Below are positions 48,353 through 57,210 of a DNA stretch of 64,000 bases, one piece after another. How positions within the stretch are numbered: the first letter of the stretch is position 1; every line of letters starts with the position of its first letter. Both the position numbers and the translations under genes were made by a program. This DNA is from Rhodococcus sp. KRD162 (lineage in GTDB: Bacteria; Actinomycetota; Actinomycetes; Mycobacteriales; Mycobacteriaceae), in NCBI RefSeq assembly GCF_017168335.1, contig NZ_JABFAU010000005.1:545781-609780 (forward strand), in the 5' to 3' direction. Below the pieces are notes generated by a model that saw nothing but the letters and a program-made list of their open reading frames with translations, was not told the DNA's origin and searched no databases.

Positions 48353-49186
48353 ATGGGTTTACGGCAAGATCTGACGGTGAGGGCGAAGGATGTCGTCAAG
48401 AGGCGGCTCGGTCGTGGTATCGCGGTGGGCGCGTTCGAGGAGCCGTATCTGGTGGTAGCGGTGCTGGGGCAGTCCAATGCGCACGGCGCGGGCCTGGGGC
48501 TGGAACGTCAGGGTCTCGACGCGCCGCATCCGCGGGTACATCAGTGGGCGGCATCGGGTCGGTCGAAGAACACCATCGTCGCCGGCAGTAACCCGCTCTT
48601 TCACGAGGTGCCATCGAAGGCAGTCGGTTTCGCGCCGACATTTGCAGCCCGCCTTGCAGATACGACAGGTAGGCCGGTGTTGATCGTCCCGTATGCGCGG
48701 GGAGATTCGGGTTTCGCGCGTATTCACGGTATCTCCTGGGATCCGGCCGATACCGGGGCCCGCGTCAACCTGTTCTGGGCTGCGGTGGATCGCATCAGAA
48801 CCGGCCTGGCCACCACGCCAGGCAACGAGCTTGCCGCGGTGCTGTGGCATCAGGGTGAGAGCGATGTGCCGCTACTGACCGGTCCGGTGTATGCCGAGAA
48901 ACTCGACTCTCTCATCGACACCCTGCGGGCGGAGTTCGGTGAGGTTCCGTTCGTGCTGGGGCAGATGGTGCCGGACGAGATCGAATCAGGGGAGCCGAAC
49001 TACGCCGTCATCGATGCGGTCCACGCCGATACACCGCGGCGTAGGACCAACGTGGCGTACGTACCCGGGCCGAAGGGCCTCTACAACAGCGACACCGAGA
49101 AAATTCACTACAACGCCGTGGGGCAACGGGAGCTGGGTCACCGAATGTGGACGGCCTTCGCGAGGATGTCATCGCACGTCGAGTAG
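48353..49186 (+). CDS. Sialate O-acetylesterase-like SGNH esterase (SASA family)
   Basis: 277 residues without a signal peptide. Block I is AVLGQSNAHGAG with the nucleophile Ser. WHQGESDVP is the characteristic SASA block, and IHYNAVGQRELGHRMW near the C-terminus provides the catalytic His. The family removes acetyl groups from sugars of polysaccharides and sialic acids. AAGGGGGAG precedes ATG 48353. It closes the seven-gene plus-strand operon. Lack of a signal suggests a cytoplasmic substrate or non-classical export, which contrasts with the secreted lipases before it. Confidence 0.8.
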   Translation: MGLRQDLTVRAKDVVKRRLGRGIAVGAFEEPYLVVAVLGQSNAHGAGLGLERQGLDAPHPRVHQWAASGRSKNTIVAGSNPLFHEVPSKAVGFAPTFAARLADTTGRPVLIVPYARGDSGFARIHGISWDPADTGARVNLFWAAVDRIRTGLATTPGNELAAVLWHQGESDVPLLTGPVYAEKLDSLIDTLRAEFGEVPFVLGQMVPDEIESGEPNYAVIDAVHADTPRRRTNVAYVPGPKGLYNSDTEKIHYNAVGQRELGHRMWTAFARMSSHVE

Positions 49187-49534
49187 ACGAGAATTCACGT
49201 GGTGCATCGGACACGCAGCACCTCGAAGTCGCCGTACGTGTGCACTGCACTATCGGTCCCACGTTCGACCGACATCGCTTGACATCGAGTGTCGATCTGT
49301 TGCTTAGTGGTTCCCGGGGGTGGGTCGAAACGGGGGATTCATCGACGTTCGCAACGCGGCAGATGCATGTAGTTAATGCACTCGAAACATGTAACGACCT
49401 GCGGTTTGGCGTCGATCAACATATCGTTATCACGAGTCACGTTCAGCAGGATTTTATACGGATTATGCGACGGGGTTGCACGGAGCTGTGTCGATCACGC
49501 ATGCGATACGAAGCTACGTACCGAGGGGAAGTCA
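49187..49534. promoter_or_regulatory. Intergenic control region upstream of the first glycosylphosphotransferase
   Basis: 348 bases without a credible gene. From about 49360 it becomes AT-richer, with a short inverted repeat TGCAT (49364-49368)/ATGCA (49376-49380). A TTTTATACGGATTATGCG stretch near 49455 could supply a -10. The ribosome site GAGGGGA lies just before GTG 49535. It probably carries a promoter separating this unit from the lipase operon. Confidence 0.45.
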
Positions 49535-51040
49535 GTGTCAATCAGCGATCTGGATACAGCGAATTCCGTAGTCTCGTGGCGCGACGCGAGGAAGATGCGA
49601 AGGGTGACGTCGCGTCGCGAATGGGAAGCGCACTACACCGAGGGCTTGCGGGTCACCGACACGGTTGTCGTTCTCGGTGCGGTGACCGCTGCTCAGGTCA
49701 TCCGATTCGGTGATATCGACTTTCAGCAACCGTGGGCCATCGTGAGTTATTTCGGTGTCTCGGCAGTGCTGTCGGTGCTGTGGTTGACCTTCCTCGCGAT
49801 CTTCCGCACTCGCTCACCCCGGGTCATCGGTAACGGTTCGGAGGAGTACCGACGCATCGTCTCGGCCACGTTCCGCCTCTTCGGCACCATCGCCATCCTG
49901 TCTCTGCTGTTCAGGCTCGATATTGCTCGGCTCTATCTCGCCATCGCGTTGCCTGTCGGCTTGATCGGGTTGCTGCTCAGTAGGTGGGGTTGGCGCAAGG
50001 TGGTGGCCCGCAAGCGTGCTCGCGGTGGATATCAGACATCGGTGCTCATCGTCGGTAGTCGTAGCTCTGCGCTCTCGATGGCGCAGTCTTTCGAGCGCTC
50101 TGCCGCAGCCGGGTACAGCGTCGTGGGTGTCTGCCTGCCCAATTACGAGCCCGGCAGCGACTCGTCGCTGACAGTCGACGGCGTCGAGATCCCGGTGCTC
50201 GGTGACGAGCACAGTGTGGTCGAGGCCATCGAGACCTCTGGCGCAGACACCGTTGCGGTGACGGCCACAGAGCACATCGGCCATCGCGGTCTCCGGAAGA
50301 TGGTGTGGGACCTCGAGAAGAAGAAGGTGGACCTGGTGGTGTCTCCAGGGGTGATGGACGTTGCGGGTCCGAGGCTGGTGATGCGTCCGGTCGCGAACTT
50401 CCCCCTCATTCATGTGGAGAAGCCGCAATACAACGGCGCAAAGCGATTCAGCAAGACGGCCTTCGATTTCCTGTTCGCGTCGACGGTTCTGCTGATGATC
50501 TCGCCCATCCTCATTGCGCTGGCTGTGCTCATCAAGCTCACCAGCAAGGGGCCGGTGTTCTACAAGTCCGAGCGAATGGGTATCGAGGGCAAGCCGTTCC
50601 AGATGATCAAGTTCCGCAGCATGGTGCAGGACGCTGACAAGCGAGTGCAGGAGTTGGCCGCGCAGAACGAGGGTGCAGGCGGTGTGCTGTTCAAGATGCG
50701 CGAGGACCCGCGGGTCACCCGGGTGGGCAAGGTGATGCGCAAGTTCAGCCTCGATGAGCTACCGCAGTTCGTCAACGTGCTCAAGCGTGAGATGAGTGTG
50801 GTCGGTCCGCGGCCGCCATTGCGCAGCGAAGTGGAGACGTACAACGGTGAGGTGCGACGCCGGTTGCTGGTCAAGCCCGGCATCACTGGCCTGTGGCAGG
50901 TCAGTGGCCGCTCGGACCTGTCTTGGGAGGAGAGCGTGCGCCTCGACCTCTCGTACGTCGAAAATTGGTCTATGACAGGCGATTTGCTCATCATCGCCAA
51001 GACGGCAGTGGCGGTGCTAGGAAGTGAAGGCGCATACTGA
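49535..51040 (+). CDS. Polyprenyl glycosylphosphotransferase, initiating enzyme (WbaP/WcaJ family), copy 1
   Basis: 501 residues from GTG 49535. Four to five N-terminal helices (about 40-145), a Rossmann-like middle domain (TSVLIVGSRSSALSMAQSFE), then a membrane helix and the catalytic sugar-transferase domain from about 303. That domain carries YKSERMGIEGKPFQMIKFRS, DELPQFVNVLKREMSVVGPR and GITGLWQVSGRSDLSWEE. It transfers a sugar-1-phosphate from a nucleotide sugar to undecaprenyl phosphate, starting repeat-unit assembly. A near-identical paralogue lies at 53380-54891, beyond the UDP-glucose dehydrogenase gene. Confidence 0.9.
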   Translation: MSISDLDTANSVVSWRDARKMRRVTSRREWEAHYTEGLRVTDTVVVLGAVTAAQVIRFGDIDFQQPWAIVSYFGVSAVLSVLWLTFLAIFRTRSPRVIGNGSEEYRRIVSATFRLFGTIAILSLLFRLDIARLYLAIALPVGLIGLLLSRWGWRKVVARKRARGGYQTSVLIVGSRSSALSMAQSFERSAAAGYSVVGVCLPNYEPGSDSSLTVDGVEIPVLGDEHSVVEAIETSGADTVAVTATEHIGHRGLRKMVWDLEKKKVDLVVSPGVMDVAGPRLVMRPVANFPLIHVEKPQYNGAKRFSKTAFDFLFASTVLLMISPILIALAVLIKLTSKGPVFYKSERMGIEGKPFQMIKFRSMVQDADKRVQELAAQNEGAGGVLFKMREDPRVTRVGKVMRKFSLDELPQFVNVLKREMSVVGPRPPLRSEVETYNGEVRRRLLVKPGITGLWQVSGRSDLSWEESVRLDLSYVENWSMTGDLLIIAKTAVAVLGSEGAY

Positions 51041-51077
51041 CCCTGCGGACGGTCGGTTTTGTTCGTATCATGAACCG

Positions 51078-51377
51078 ATGGCCACTGTTTCGGAGAACGG
51101 ACGTGACATCACCATGTCGCAGAACTCATTTCACGATTTCCTGGGCGATCGTGTCGACCAGATCGCGCGGGTCCATCTCAACCGGTCCACGTCCCTGCAG
51201 GCAGTGATTGCCGACGGTGTGGACGCGTACACCTCGGCCTACATCGAATTTCACGGAGCCGAGGCACCGTTGGATCTTCAGGTGCCCGAGGTGCGAGCCG
51301 AACTGAGCGATTTCGTTCATCGTTGTGCCGAGGCCGTCGAGGAGCCGGAGAATCCGCAGTTTCCCGTTCGCCGCTGA
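51078..51377 (+). CDS. Small conserved-looking protein, unknown function
   Basis: About 99 residues from ATG 51078; ATG 51114 is an alternative. It is acidic and helical, with FHDFLGDRVDQIARVHLNRS and EVRAELSDFVHRCAEAVEEPE, and has no signal, membrane segment or catalytic motif. It lies 37 bases after the glycosylphosphotransferase and 187 bases before ugd. The frame use looks protein-like, but I do not recognise the family. Confidence 0.5.
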   Translation: MATVSENGRDITMSQNSFHDFLGDRVDQIARVHLNRSTSLQAVIADGVDAYTSAYIEFHGAEAPLDLQVPEVRAELSDFVHRCAEAVEEPENPQFPVRR

Positions 51378-51564
51378 GACGCCCCGGCGTCCGTGCTTGT
51401 TCGTTCTTTCGTAACCCCGGACTCTCGGGGCGGCGAATCGGGCAGGCTGTGTTTACTATTCCCGTGTGCGCGCGACCTGAAAGCACTGTGCTGCAGGCCG
51501 TTACTGTGATCGATCGTCACGGTAACTCGTCGCCATTGTTCAGGACGACCGACGGGGAGAACAC

Positions 51565-52884
51565 ATGCGAATCACAGTCTTCGGCACCGGGTATCTCGGT
51601 GCCACACATGCCGCCTGTATGGCCGAGCTCGGCCACGAGGTGCTCGGTGTCGACGTCGACCCGGCCAAGCTCGCGAAGCTCGAAGCCGGCGAGGTTCCGT
51701 TCTGGGAGCCCGGCCTCGAAGAGGTGCTGCAGCGCAACATCGCAGCCGGTCGTCTGCGCTTCACCGCGTCGTACCAGGAAGCGGCCGATTTCGCGGAGGT
51801 GCACTTCCTCGGCGTCGGGACTCCCCAGAAGAAGGGGGAGTACGCGGCCGATATGAAGTTCGTCGATTCGGTCGTCGAGACGCTCGCACCGCTGTTGACC
51901 AAGCCGGCCGTGATTTTCGGTAAGTCGACCGTCCCCGTGGGTACTGCCGAGCGGCTGGGCCGGATTGCCCGCGAACTCTCGCCTGCAGGGGAGGGCGTCG
52001 AGGTGGCCTGGAACCCCGAGTTCCTGCGTGAGGGCTACGCCGTCAAAGACACTCTCCACCCCGATCGACTGGTGCTCGGCGTCGATCGTGACCGCCCTGG
52101 CCGCGCCGAGGAACTCGCTCGCGAGGTCTACGCGCAGTTGCTGGAGGAGAAGATTCCGTTTCTGGTCACCGATCTGGCCACTGCTGAGCTGGTCAAGGCC
52201 TCGGCCAATGCCTTCTTGGCTACCAAGATTTCCTTCATCAACGCTATTGCCGAGGTGTGTGAGGCAGCGGGAGCAGATGTGTCCGTGCTCGCCGACGCCA
52301 TCGGCCACGACGAACGCATCGGCCGCAAATTTCTCAACGCAGGTATCGGCTTCGGTGGTGGTTGCCTGCCCAAGGACATCAGGGCCTTCATGGCGCGAGC
52401 CGGTGAGCTCGGTGCCGATCAGGCTCTCACGTTCCTGCGTGAGGTGGACAACATCAACATGCGACGCCGAACGCGGATGGTCGAGTTGGCGCGTGAGGCC
52501 TGTGGGTCGCTGCTCGGTGCTCGGGTCGCCGTGCTCGGTGCGGCCTTCAAGCCCGATTCGGACGACGTCCGTGACTCCCCGGCGCTGAACGTGGCCGGGC
52601 AGATTCAGTTGCAGGGTGCCGCAGTCAACGTGTACGACCCCAAGGCCATGGAGAACTCGCGCGCACTGTTTCCCACCCTCGCCTACAGCAGCACGGCTCT
52701 CGAGGCATGCGAGGGCGCGGACGTGGTGTTGGTGCTCACGGAGTGGAAAGAGTTCAAGGCCCTCGCCCCGGGTGACCTGGACGGTGTGGTGCGCAGCAAG
52801 AAGCTGATCGATGGGCGCAACTGCCTTGATCCGGAGCAGTGGCGCGCGGGCGGCTGGATCTATCGCGGTTTGGGTCGTCCCTGA
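51565..52884 (+). CDS. ugd: UDP-glucose 6-dehydrogenase
   Basis: 439 residues. NAD is bound by ITVFGTGYLGATHAACMAEL. STVPVGTAE, WNPEFLREGYAV (catalytic Glu region), ELVKASANAFLATKISFINA (catalytic Lys and Asn) and GIGFGGGCLPKDIRAF (catalytic Cys about 268) are all intact. It oxidises UDP-glucose twice to UDP-glucuronate, giving an acidic sugar for the polymer. The start ATG follows GGGGAGA. A hairpin 17 bases after the stop probably ends the transcript. It lies between the two paralogous glycosylphosphotransferase genes, each with its own upstream region. Confidence 0.92.
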   Translation: MRITVFGTGYLGATHAACMAELGHEVLGVDVDPAKLAKLEAGEVPFWEPGLEEVLQRNIAAGRLRFTASYQEAADFAEVHFLGVGTPQKKGEYAADMKFVDSVVETLAPLLTKPAVIFGKSTVPVGTAERLGRIARELSPAGEGVEVAWNPEFLREGYAVKDTLHPDRLVLGVDRDRPGRAEELAREVYAQLLEEKIPFLVTDLATAELVKASANAFLATKISFINAIAEVCEAAGADVSVLADAIGHDERIGRKFLNAGIGFGGGCLPKDIRAFMARAGELGADQALTFLREVDNINMRRRTRMVELAREACGSLLGARVAVLGAAFKPDSDDVRDSPALNVAGQIQLQGAAVNVYDPKAMENSRALFPTLAYSSTALEACEGADVVLVLTEWKEFKALAPGDLDGVVRSKKLIDGRNCLDPEQWRAGGWIYRGLGRP

Positions 52885-52901
52885 GTGAGTGAGAACGGGT
52901 A

Positions 52902-52940
52902 AGGCGCAACAAATAATTCAATGGAATGAATTGTGCGCCT
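52902..52940 (+). terminator. Stem-loop terminator candidate after ugd
   Basis: AGGCGCA (52902-52908) pairs with TGCGCCT (52934-52940), and AATTCA (52915-52920) with TGAATT (52927-52932) around a 6-base loop. A 6-base bulge lies on the left arm and 1 base on the right. It starts 17 bases after the ugd stop. No long T-run follows. Confidence 0.55.
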
Positions 52941-53379
52941 CACTCGTCTCGGATATCTGTAATTCACATTCACGTGTATTTTTTGTTTCGGTCGATCTGA
53001 TGCTTTATCGCTGATTGCCGGACGTCGAGGTTTGCTAAACGACGACATTTGTGTTTGGCACAGTCCGACGCCACGAGAAACAGCGCTCGACTCTGTGAAG
53101 TGCCACAGTGGCGCTGTCGATCGCGCTTGTCTGTAACGTTTTTCGCCTCTTCGGCGGTTACACACTACGAGTCCCTGTCAGGTGTCGGGGCCCGACTTCG
53201 TAAGTGTGGTAAACCAATCGAATGTCTCTATTCGTCTGTGATCCACATCGCCCGCGTGGTGCTTCGGACACGGACGTGGGACGATTCCAATTCGATACCA
53301 GTTGCAATACGGATTGGTACGGATCCGATTTCACGCGCTCGCTACTTTGCCTGCGCACGACTGCAGAGGAGGAGAGCAC
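52941..53379. promoter_or_regulatory. Long intergenic leader upstream of the second glycosylphosphotransferase
   Basis: About 440 bases, AT-rich for this genome between 52941 and 53060 (TGTATTTTTTGTTTCGG). No gene is visible. It should contain the promoter and a long untranslated leader for the glycosyltransferase block that follows, ending in the strong ribosome site GAGGAGGAGAG at 53366-53376. Confidence 0.45.
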
Positions 53380-54891
53380 GTGGCAACTGTCGGGGCTGCA
53401 CATCGCTCTCTCTGGGGTTCACCCCGCCGACATGACGATGCGACCGCCCGTACGCTCACCTCTCGGCGTGTATGGGAAGACCAGTACATTCGCCGGCTGC
53501 GCATCACCGATGTGGTGGCAGTTATCGCCTCGGTAGCACTTGCGCAGATCGTGCGCTTCGGGGATGTCGAAGTCACCAGTGTCCTGTCGACGATGACGTA
53601 CACGGGTGTCTCGATCATCCTGGCCGGAGTGTGGATCGCCTTCCTGGCCATCTTCCGAACGCGGTCGACCCGAGTGATCGGCACCGGTGCCGAGGAGTAC
53701 CGGCGCATCGTATCGGCCACGTTCCGACTCTTCGGAGTGATCGCGATCGCGTCGTTGCTCTTCAAGATCGGTTTCGCTCGGCTGTATCTTGCGATCGCGC
53801 TGCCAGTCGGCCTTCTCACGCTGCTGCTCACCCGTTGGATGTGGCGCAAGTTCGTGACCAAGCTGCGGCACAACGGTGAGTACAAGACCTCCGTGCTGAT
53901 CGTGGGCAGCCGCACCGCTGCAGTGTCGATGGCGCAGTCGTTCGAGAGTTCGCCCTCTGCGGGTTATGCCGTGGTGGGGATCTGCATCCCCGGTTACGAG
54001 TACCCGCGGGACGGGGTCGTTCACATCGAGGGCACCGACATCCCGGTCCTCGGTGACGAGCACGACGTGCTCGATGCGATCGATCACTGTGGTGCAGATA
54101 CGGTCGCCGTCACGGCAACGGAGCACCTCGGTCACCGAGGTATCCGCAAGATGATCTGGGACCTCGAGAAGAAGGATGTCGACTTGGTCGTCGCCCCGGG
54201 CGTCGTCGACGTCGCAGGCCCCCGCCTGGTGATGCGACCCGTGGCGGGCTTCCCTTTGATCCATGTCGAGAAGCCTCAGTACAACGGAGCAACGCGCTTC
54301 AGCAAGACTGCGTTCGATTTGGTCTTCGCCGCGCTCATCCTTGTACTCATTTCGCCGATCCTGCTTGCGGTGGCGATCGCGGTGAAGACCACGAGCCGCG
54401 GGCCGGTGTTCTACAAGTCCGAGCGGATGGGCATCGATGGTAAGCCGTTCTCGATGATCAAGTTCCGCAGCATGACCGCCGACGCGGACAAGCAAGTTGC
54501 GCGTCTCCTCGGCCAGAACGAGGGTGCCGGCGGGATCTTGTTCAAGTTGCGTGACGATCCGCGGGTGACGCCCGTCGGCAAGTTCATTCGACGGTTCAGC
54601 CTCGACGAGCTGCCGCAGTTCATCAACGTTCTCAAGCGCGAAATGAGCGTGGTGGGGCCGAGGCCCCCGTTGCGGCGTGAGGTGGAGAGCTACGACGGTG
54701 AGGTGCGCCGGCGGTTGCTCGTCAAGCCTGGTGTCACGGGCCTGTGGCAGGTCAGTGGAAGATCCGACCTGTCGTGGGAAGAGACTGTGCGTCTTGATCT
54801 TTCGTACGTCGAGAACTGGTCGATGGTGGGGGATCTGCTGATTATTGCCAAGACTGTTAGGGCAGTTGCTGGAAGCGACGGGGCTTACTGA
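53380..54891 (+). CDS. Polyprenyl glycosylphosphotransferase, initiating enzyme, copy 2
   Basis: 503 residues from GTG 53380. Architecture is the same as the 49535 product: N-terminal helices, a Rossmann-like domain (TSVLIVGSRTAAVSMAQSFE) and the catalytic domain (YKSERMGIDGKPFSMIKFRS, DELPQFINVLKREMSVVGPR, GVTGLWQVSGRSDLSWEE). The two proteins are alike over nearly the whole length, with the first 40 residues and scattered helices diverged. This copy leads into the lower-GC glycosyltransferase genes. The two may start two different polymers or use different first sugars. Confidence 0.9.
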   Translation: MATVGAAHRSLWGSPRRHDDATARTLTSRRVWEDQYIRRLRITDVVAVIASVALAQIVRFGDVEVTSVLSTMTYTGVSIILAGVWIAFLAIFRTRSTRVIGTGAEEYRRIVSATFRLFGVIAIASLLFKIGFARLYLAIALPVGLLTLLLTRWMWRKFVTKLRHNGEYKTSVLIVGSRTAAVSMAQSFESSPSAGYAVVGICIPGYEYPRDGVVHIEGTDIPVLGDEHDVLDAIDHCGADTVAVTATEHLGHRGIRKMIWDLEKKDVDLVVAPGVVDVAGPRLVMRPVAGFPLIHVEKPQYNGATRFSKTAFDLVFAALILVLISPILLAVAIAVKTTSRGPVFYKSERMGIDGKPFSMIKFRSMTADADKQVARLLGQNEGAGGILFKLRDDPRVTPVGKFIRRFSLDELPQFINVLKREMSVVGPRPPLRREVESYDGEVRRRLLVKPGVTGLWQVSGRSDLSWEETVRLDLSYVENWSMVGDLLIIAKTVRAVAGSDGAY

Positions 54892-54949
54892 GCACGCCCG
54901 ACTTCTGGTGTTTGTCGCGTAGTTCATATGTCGGGAAGGCTAGTACTCA

Positions 54950-56095
54950 ATGGGAAAGTCAGTTGCAATTATCGGTACACGGGGGTACCCGAGTTACTAC
55001 GGTGGTTTCGAGACGCTAGTAAGGCGTCTGGGCCCATACTTGGTCGAATCCGGTTGGGATGTAACCGTGTATGGAAGGCCAGGGGCAGTCAAGTCCGATG
55101 ACCCGCTACTGGACCCGCGGGTGCGGTCAGTCACAACCAAGGGGATCGAAACCAAGTCTCTTAGCACGCTCAGCTACGGCTTGACATCGTCAGCAAGTGC
55201 CGCGCGAAAGAAGCCGGATGTTGCGTTGATTATGAACGTGGCCAATGGATATTGGCTTCCGATGCTTCGCTCCCGAGGAATTCCGACTGTAGTCAACGTA
55301 GACGGTATCGAGTGGGAGCGCGCGAAGTGGGGAGCCAACGCCAAGCGCGTGTTTCGCGGCGGGGCACGCTTGACCGCAAGATATGCGTCGGAGCTGGTCT
55401 GCGACTCTCACGAGATTCGTCGACGGTGGCAGCGAGATTTTGGTCGAGAAGGAGTGTTCATTCCATACGGCGGTGACGCTCCTGATCCACTTCCCGTCGT
55501 CGAAGGCCTCAAGTCCAGGGACTACGTACTTATCGTAGCCCGCTTCGTACCCGAGAATACTGTGCCTGAGTTCCTGGAAGCGGCGAGAGAACTTAGTATG
55601 AGGTGGAACGTGGTGATCGTCGGCTCGTCTGGCTACGGCGGTGTGCTGGACCTAGCTGCGAAGAAGTTGTCTGAGGAGTCAACCCGCGTCCACTGGCTGG
55701 GACATGTGAGCGACGACAAGAAGCTGTTCTCCTTGTGGCAGCACGCGGGAGTCTACTTCCATGGGCACAGCGTAGGAGGAACGAATCCCGCGTTGGTCCA
55801 AGCGATGGCTTGTGGCGCGCCAGTCGTTGCTCGCGACACCGTCTACAACAGGGAAGTTCTTTCCGAAGTAGGAACCTTCGTGCAGCCGGACCCGGCAAGC
55901 ATCACGGCTGCTGTTAGTGGGGGGATGGTCGACAGGTCCTGGCAAGGCATGGCTGCGACGCTGTCCTACCAACGGTCGCAGGAATTTTACACGTGGGGCG
56001 GGGTGTGCAACGACTACCGGACGTTGCTGGAGGAAGTAACCAAAGTGGATACGGTACGTCGCGACGCACTCGTGAATCGTGCCGGGGGTCAATAA
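54950..56095 (+). CDS. Glycosyltransferase GT4 with DUF1972-type N-terminus (rhamnosyltransferase-like)
   Basis: 381 residues. AIIGTRGYPSYYGGFETLVR is the DUF1972 signature found in enzymes that add the second sugar, often rhamnose, to lipid-linked intermediates. NVDGIEWERAKWG and HSVGGTNPALVQAMACGAPV (acceptor and nucleotide-sugar regions) agree. It is the first gene of the block 54950-60045, where codon use shifts to more A/T-ending codons than upstream. It follows the glycosylphosphotransferase by 58 bases, consistent with catalysing the second assembly step. Confidence 0.85.
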   Translation: MGKSVAIIGTRGYPSYYGGFETLVRRLGPYLVESGWDVTVYGRPGAVKSDDPLLDPRVRSVTTKGIETKSLSTLSYGLTSSASAARKKPDVALIMNVANGYWLPMLRSRGIPTVVNVDGIEWERAKWGANAKRVFRGGARLTARYASELVCDSHEIRRRWQRDFGREGVFIPYGGDAPDPLPVVEGLKSRDYVLIVARFVPENTVPEFLEAARELSMRWNVVIVGSSGYGGVLDLAAKKLSEESTRVHWLGHVSDDKKLFSLWQHAGVYFHGHSVGGTNPALVQAMACGAPVVARDTVYNREVLSEVGTFVQPDPASITAAVSGGMVDRSWQGMAATLSYQRSQEFYTWGGVCNDYRTLLEEVTKVDTVRRDALVNRAGGQ

Positions 56096-56103
56096 GTTTC
56101 GAT

Positions 56104-57210
56104 ATGCCTGAATCATTACCGATATTGCGTATAGTTCCGGAGCTCAGGGCCGATCATGTCGAGAGAAGCCGGAATCTGACCGCGGCGACGACTCTGTACT
56201 TTGAAACAAACTCCGACCTGCCCGGTACCCGTATTCCCGATGACTTTCGGCGAGTATCGGTCCTTGGCTTGCTCAAGTATGTTACACATTCGCGAGCAAT
56301 AATTTTGGAGCTTCCTGAGCCGTTGTGGATCCGATTCCTTCCAAAGACGATTTTGGCTGCTGTGGTGTGGAAAGCGTCCGGGCTCGTCAGGCGGAGCCCG
56401 CGAACGACGGTCGTCTATGCGATTGAGAACAACGAACCGAGCAATCTATTGTTCGGAGACCGAAGGGTGGCGAAGAGTTTTGTCTGGCCCTTAACTTGGG
56501 TTCTGGGGATAGTGGTCCGTTGCAGTGTCGATCGCCTGTGTTTCGGAAGTGAAGGATCGCGTGAGACCTATCTGTCAATTCCCCTTGTGGGCGGTATCGA
56601 TCATGCTGTTGTGATCAACTTACCCGCCAGGCCAGCCGCGGTGTCCCCGCCTGCCGACGAAACTCGGAGCAATCGAGTCTCTTTCGTTGGTGTCTTGGAG
56701 CACCGCAAGGGGATAGATGTGTTGATGAGGTCGTGGCCTTCGGTGGAACAAAGATGCCCAGAAGCGGTTCTCACCATTGTGGGAGATGGACCGATGAGCC
56801 TCCAAGTCGAGCAGTGGAGTGCTGAGAACCCATACAGCCGCAATTTTCGCGGCCGACTTCCGCATTCCCAGATTTCGAGCATCGTAGGCCAGAGTGCGTT
56901 GTTGGTAGCCCCGTCGGTGCGCGACGGTCGATGGAGAGAGCAGATCGGGCTACCCATCCTGGAGGCGTTGACCGTTGGTGCGACGGTGATAGCCAGTGAC
57001 GAGACAGCGCTTGCCAATTGGCTTTCTGCACAGGGGCATTCCGTGCTGCCCTCGCACTGCCTGTCCAGTGACCTGGCCGGTGAGATCGTAGAGCGTTTGA
57101 AGTCGCCGTTGCCAGTCGGTCAAGTCATCGCATCCTTGCCGGAAGTGGCAGGACGTGTTGCGGCCGACAAATGGCTGAACCAAGTGCAGCAGTTACCCAA
57201 TGATGGTTAG
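56104..57210 (+). CDS. Glycosyltransferase, GT4-like
   Basis: 368 residues. The C-terminal half has VSFVGVLEHRKGIDVLMRSW, LTIVGDGPMS and REQIGLPILEALTVGATVIA, the GT4 donor site. The N-terminal half is divergent and has a hydrophobic segment (FLPKTILAAVVWKASGLV) that could dock on the membrane. It starts 8 bases after the preceding glycosyltransferase and overlaps the next gene by 11 bases. GC content is visibly lower than in the flanking Rhodococcus-like DNA. Donor unknown. Confidence 0.75.
   Translation: MPESLPILRIVPELRADHVERSRNLTAATTLYFETNSDLPGTRIPDDFRRVSVLGLLKYVTHSRAIILELPEPLWIRFLPKTILAAVVWKASGLVRRSPRTTVVYAIENNEPSNLLFGDRRVAKSFVWPLTWVLGIVVRCSVDRLCFGSEGSRETYLSIPLVGGIDHAVVINLPARPAAVSPPADETRSNRVSFVGVLEHRKGIDVLMRSWPSVEQRCPEAVLTIVGDGPMSLQVEQWSAENPYSRNFRGRLPHSQISSIVGQSALLVAPSVRDGRWREQIGLPILEALTVGATVIASDETALANWLSAQGHSVLPSHCLSSDLAGEIVERLKSPLPVGQVIASLPEVAGRVAADKWLNQVQQLPNDG

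Noticed and set aside
53419..54927. 502-codon minus-strand open frame opposite the second glycosylphosphotransferase
   Set aside because: Complete overlap with a highly conserved enzyme and a low-complexity Arg/His/Asp-rich product; a shadow frame.
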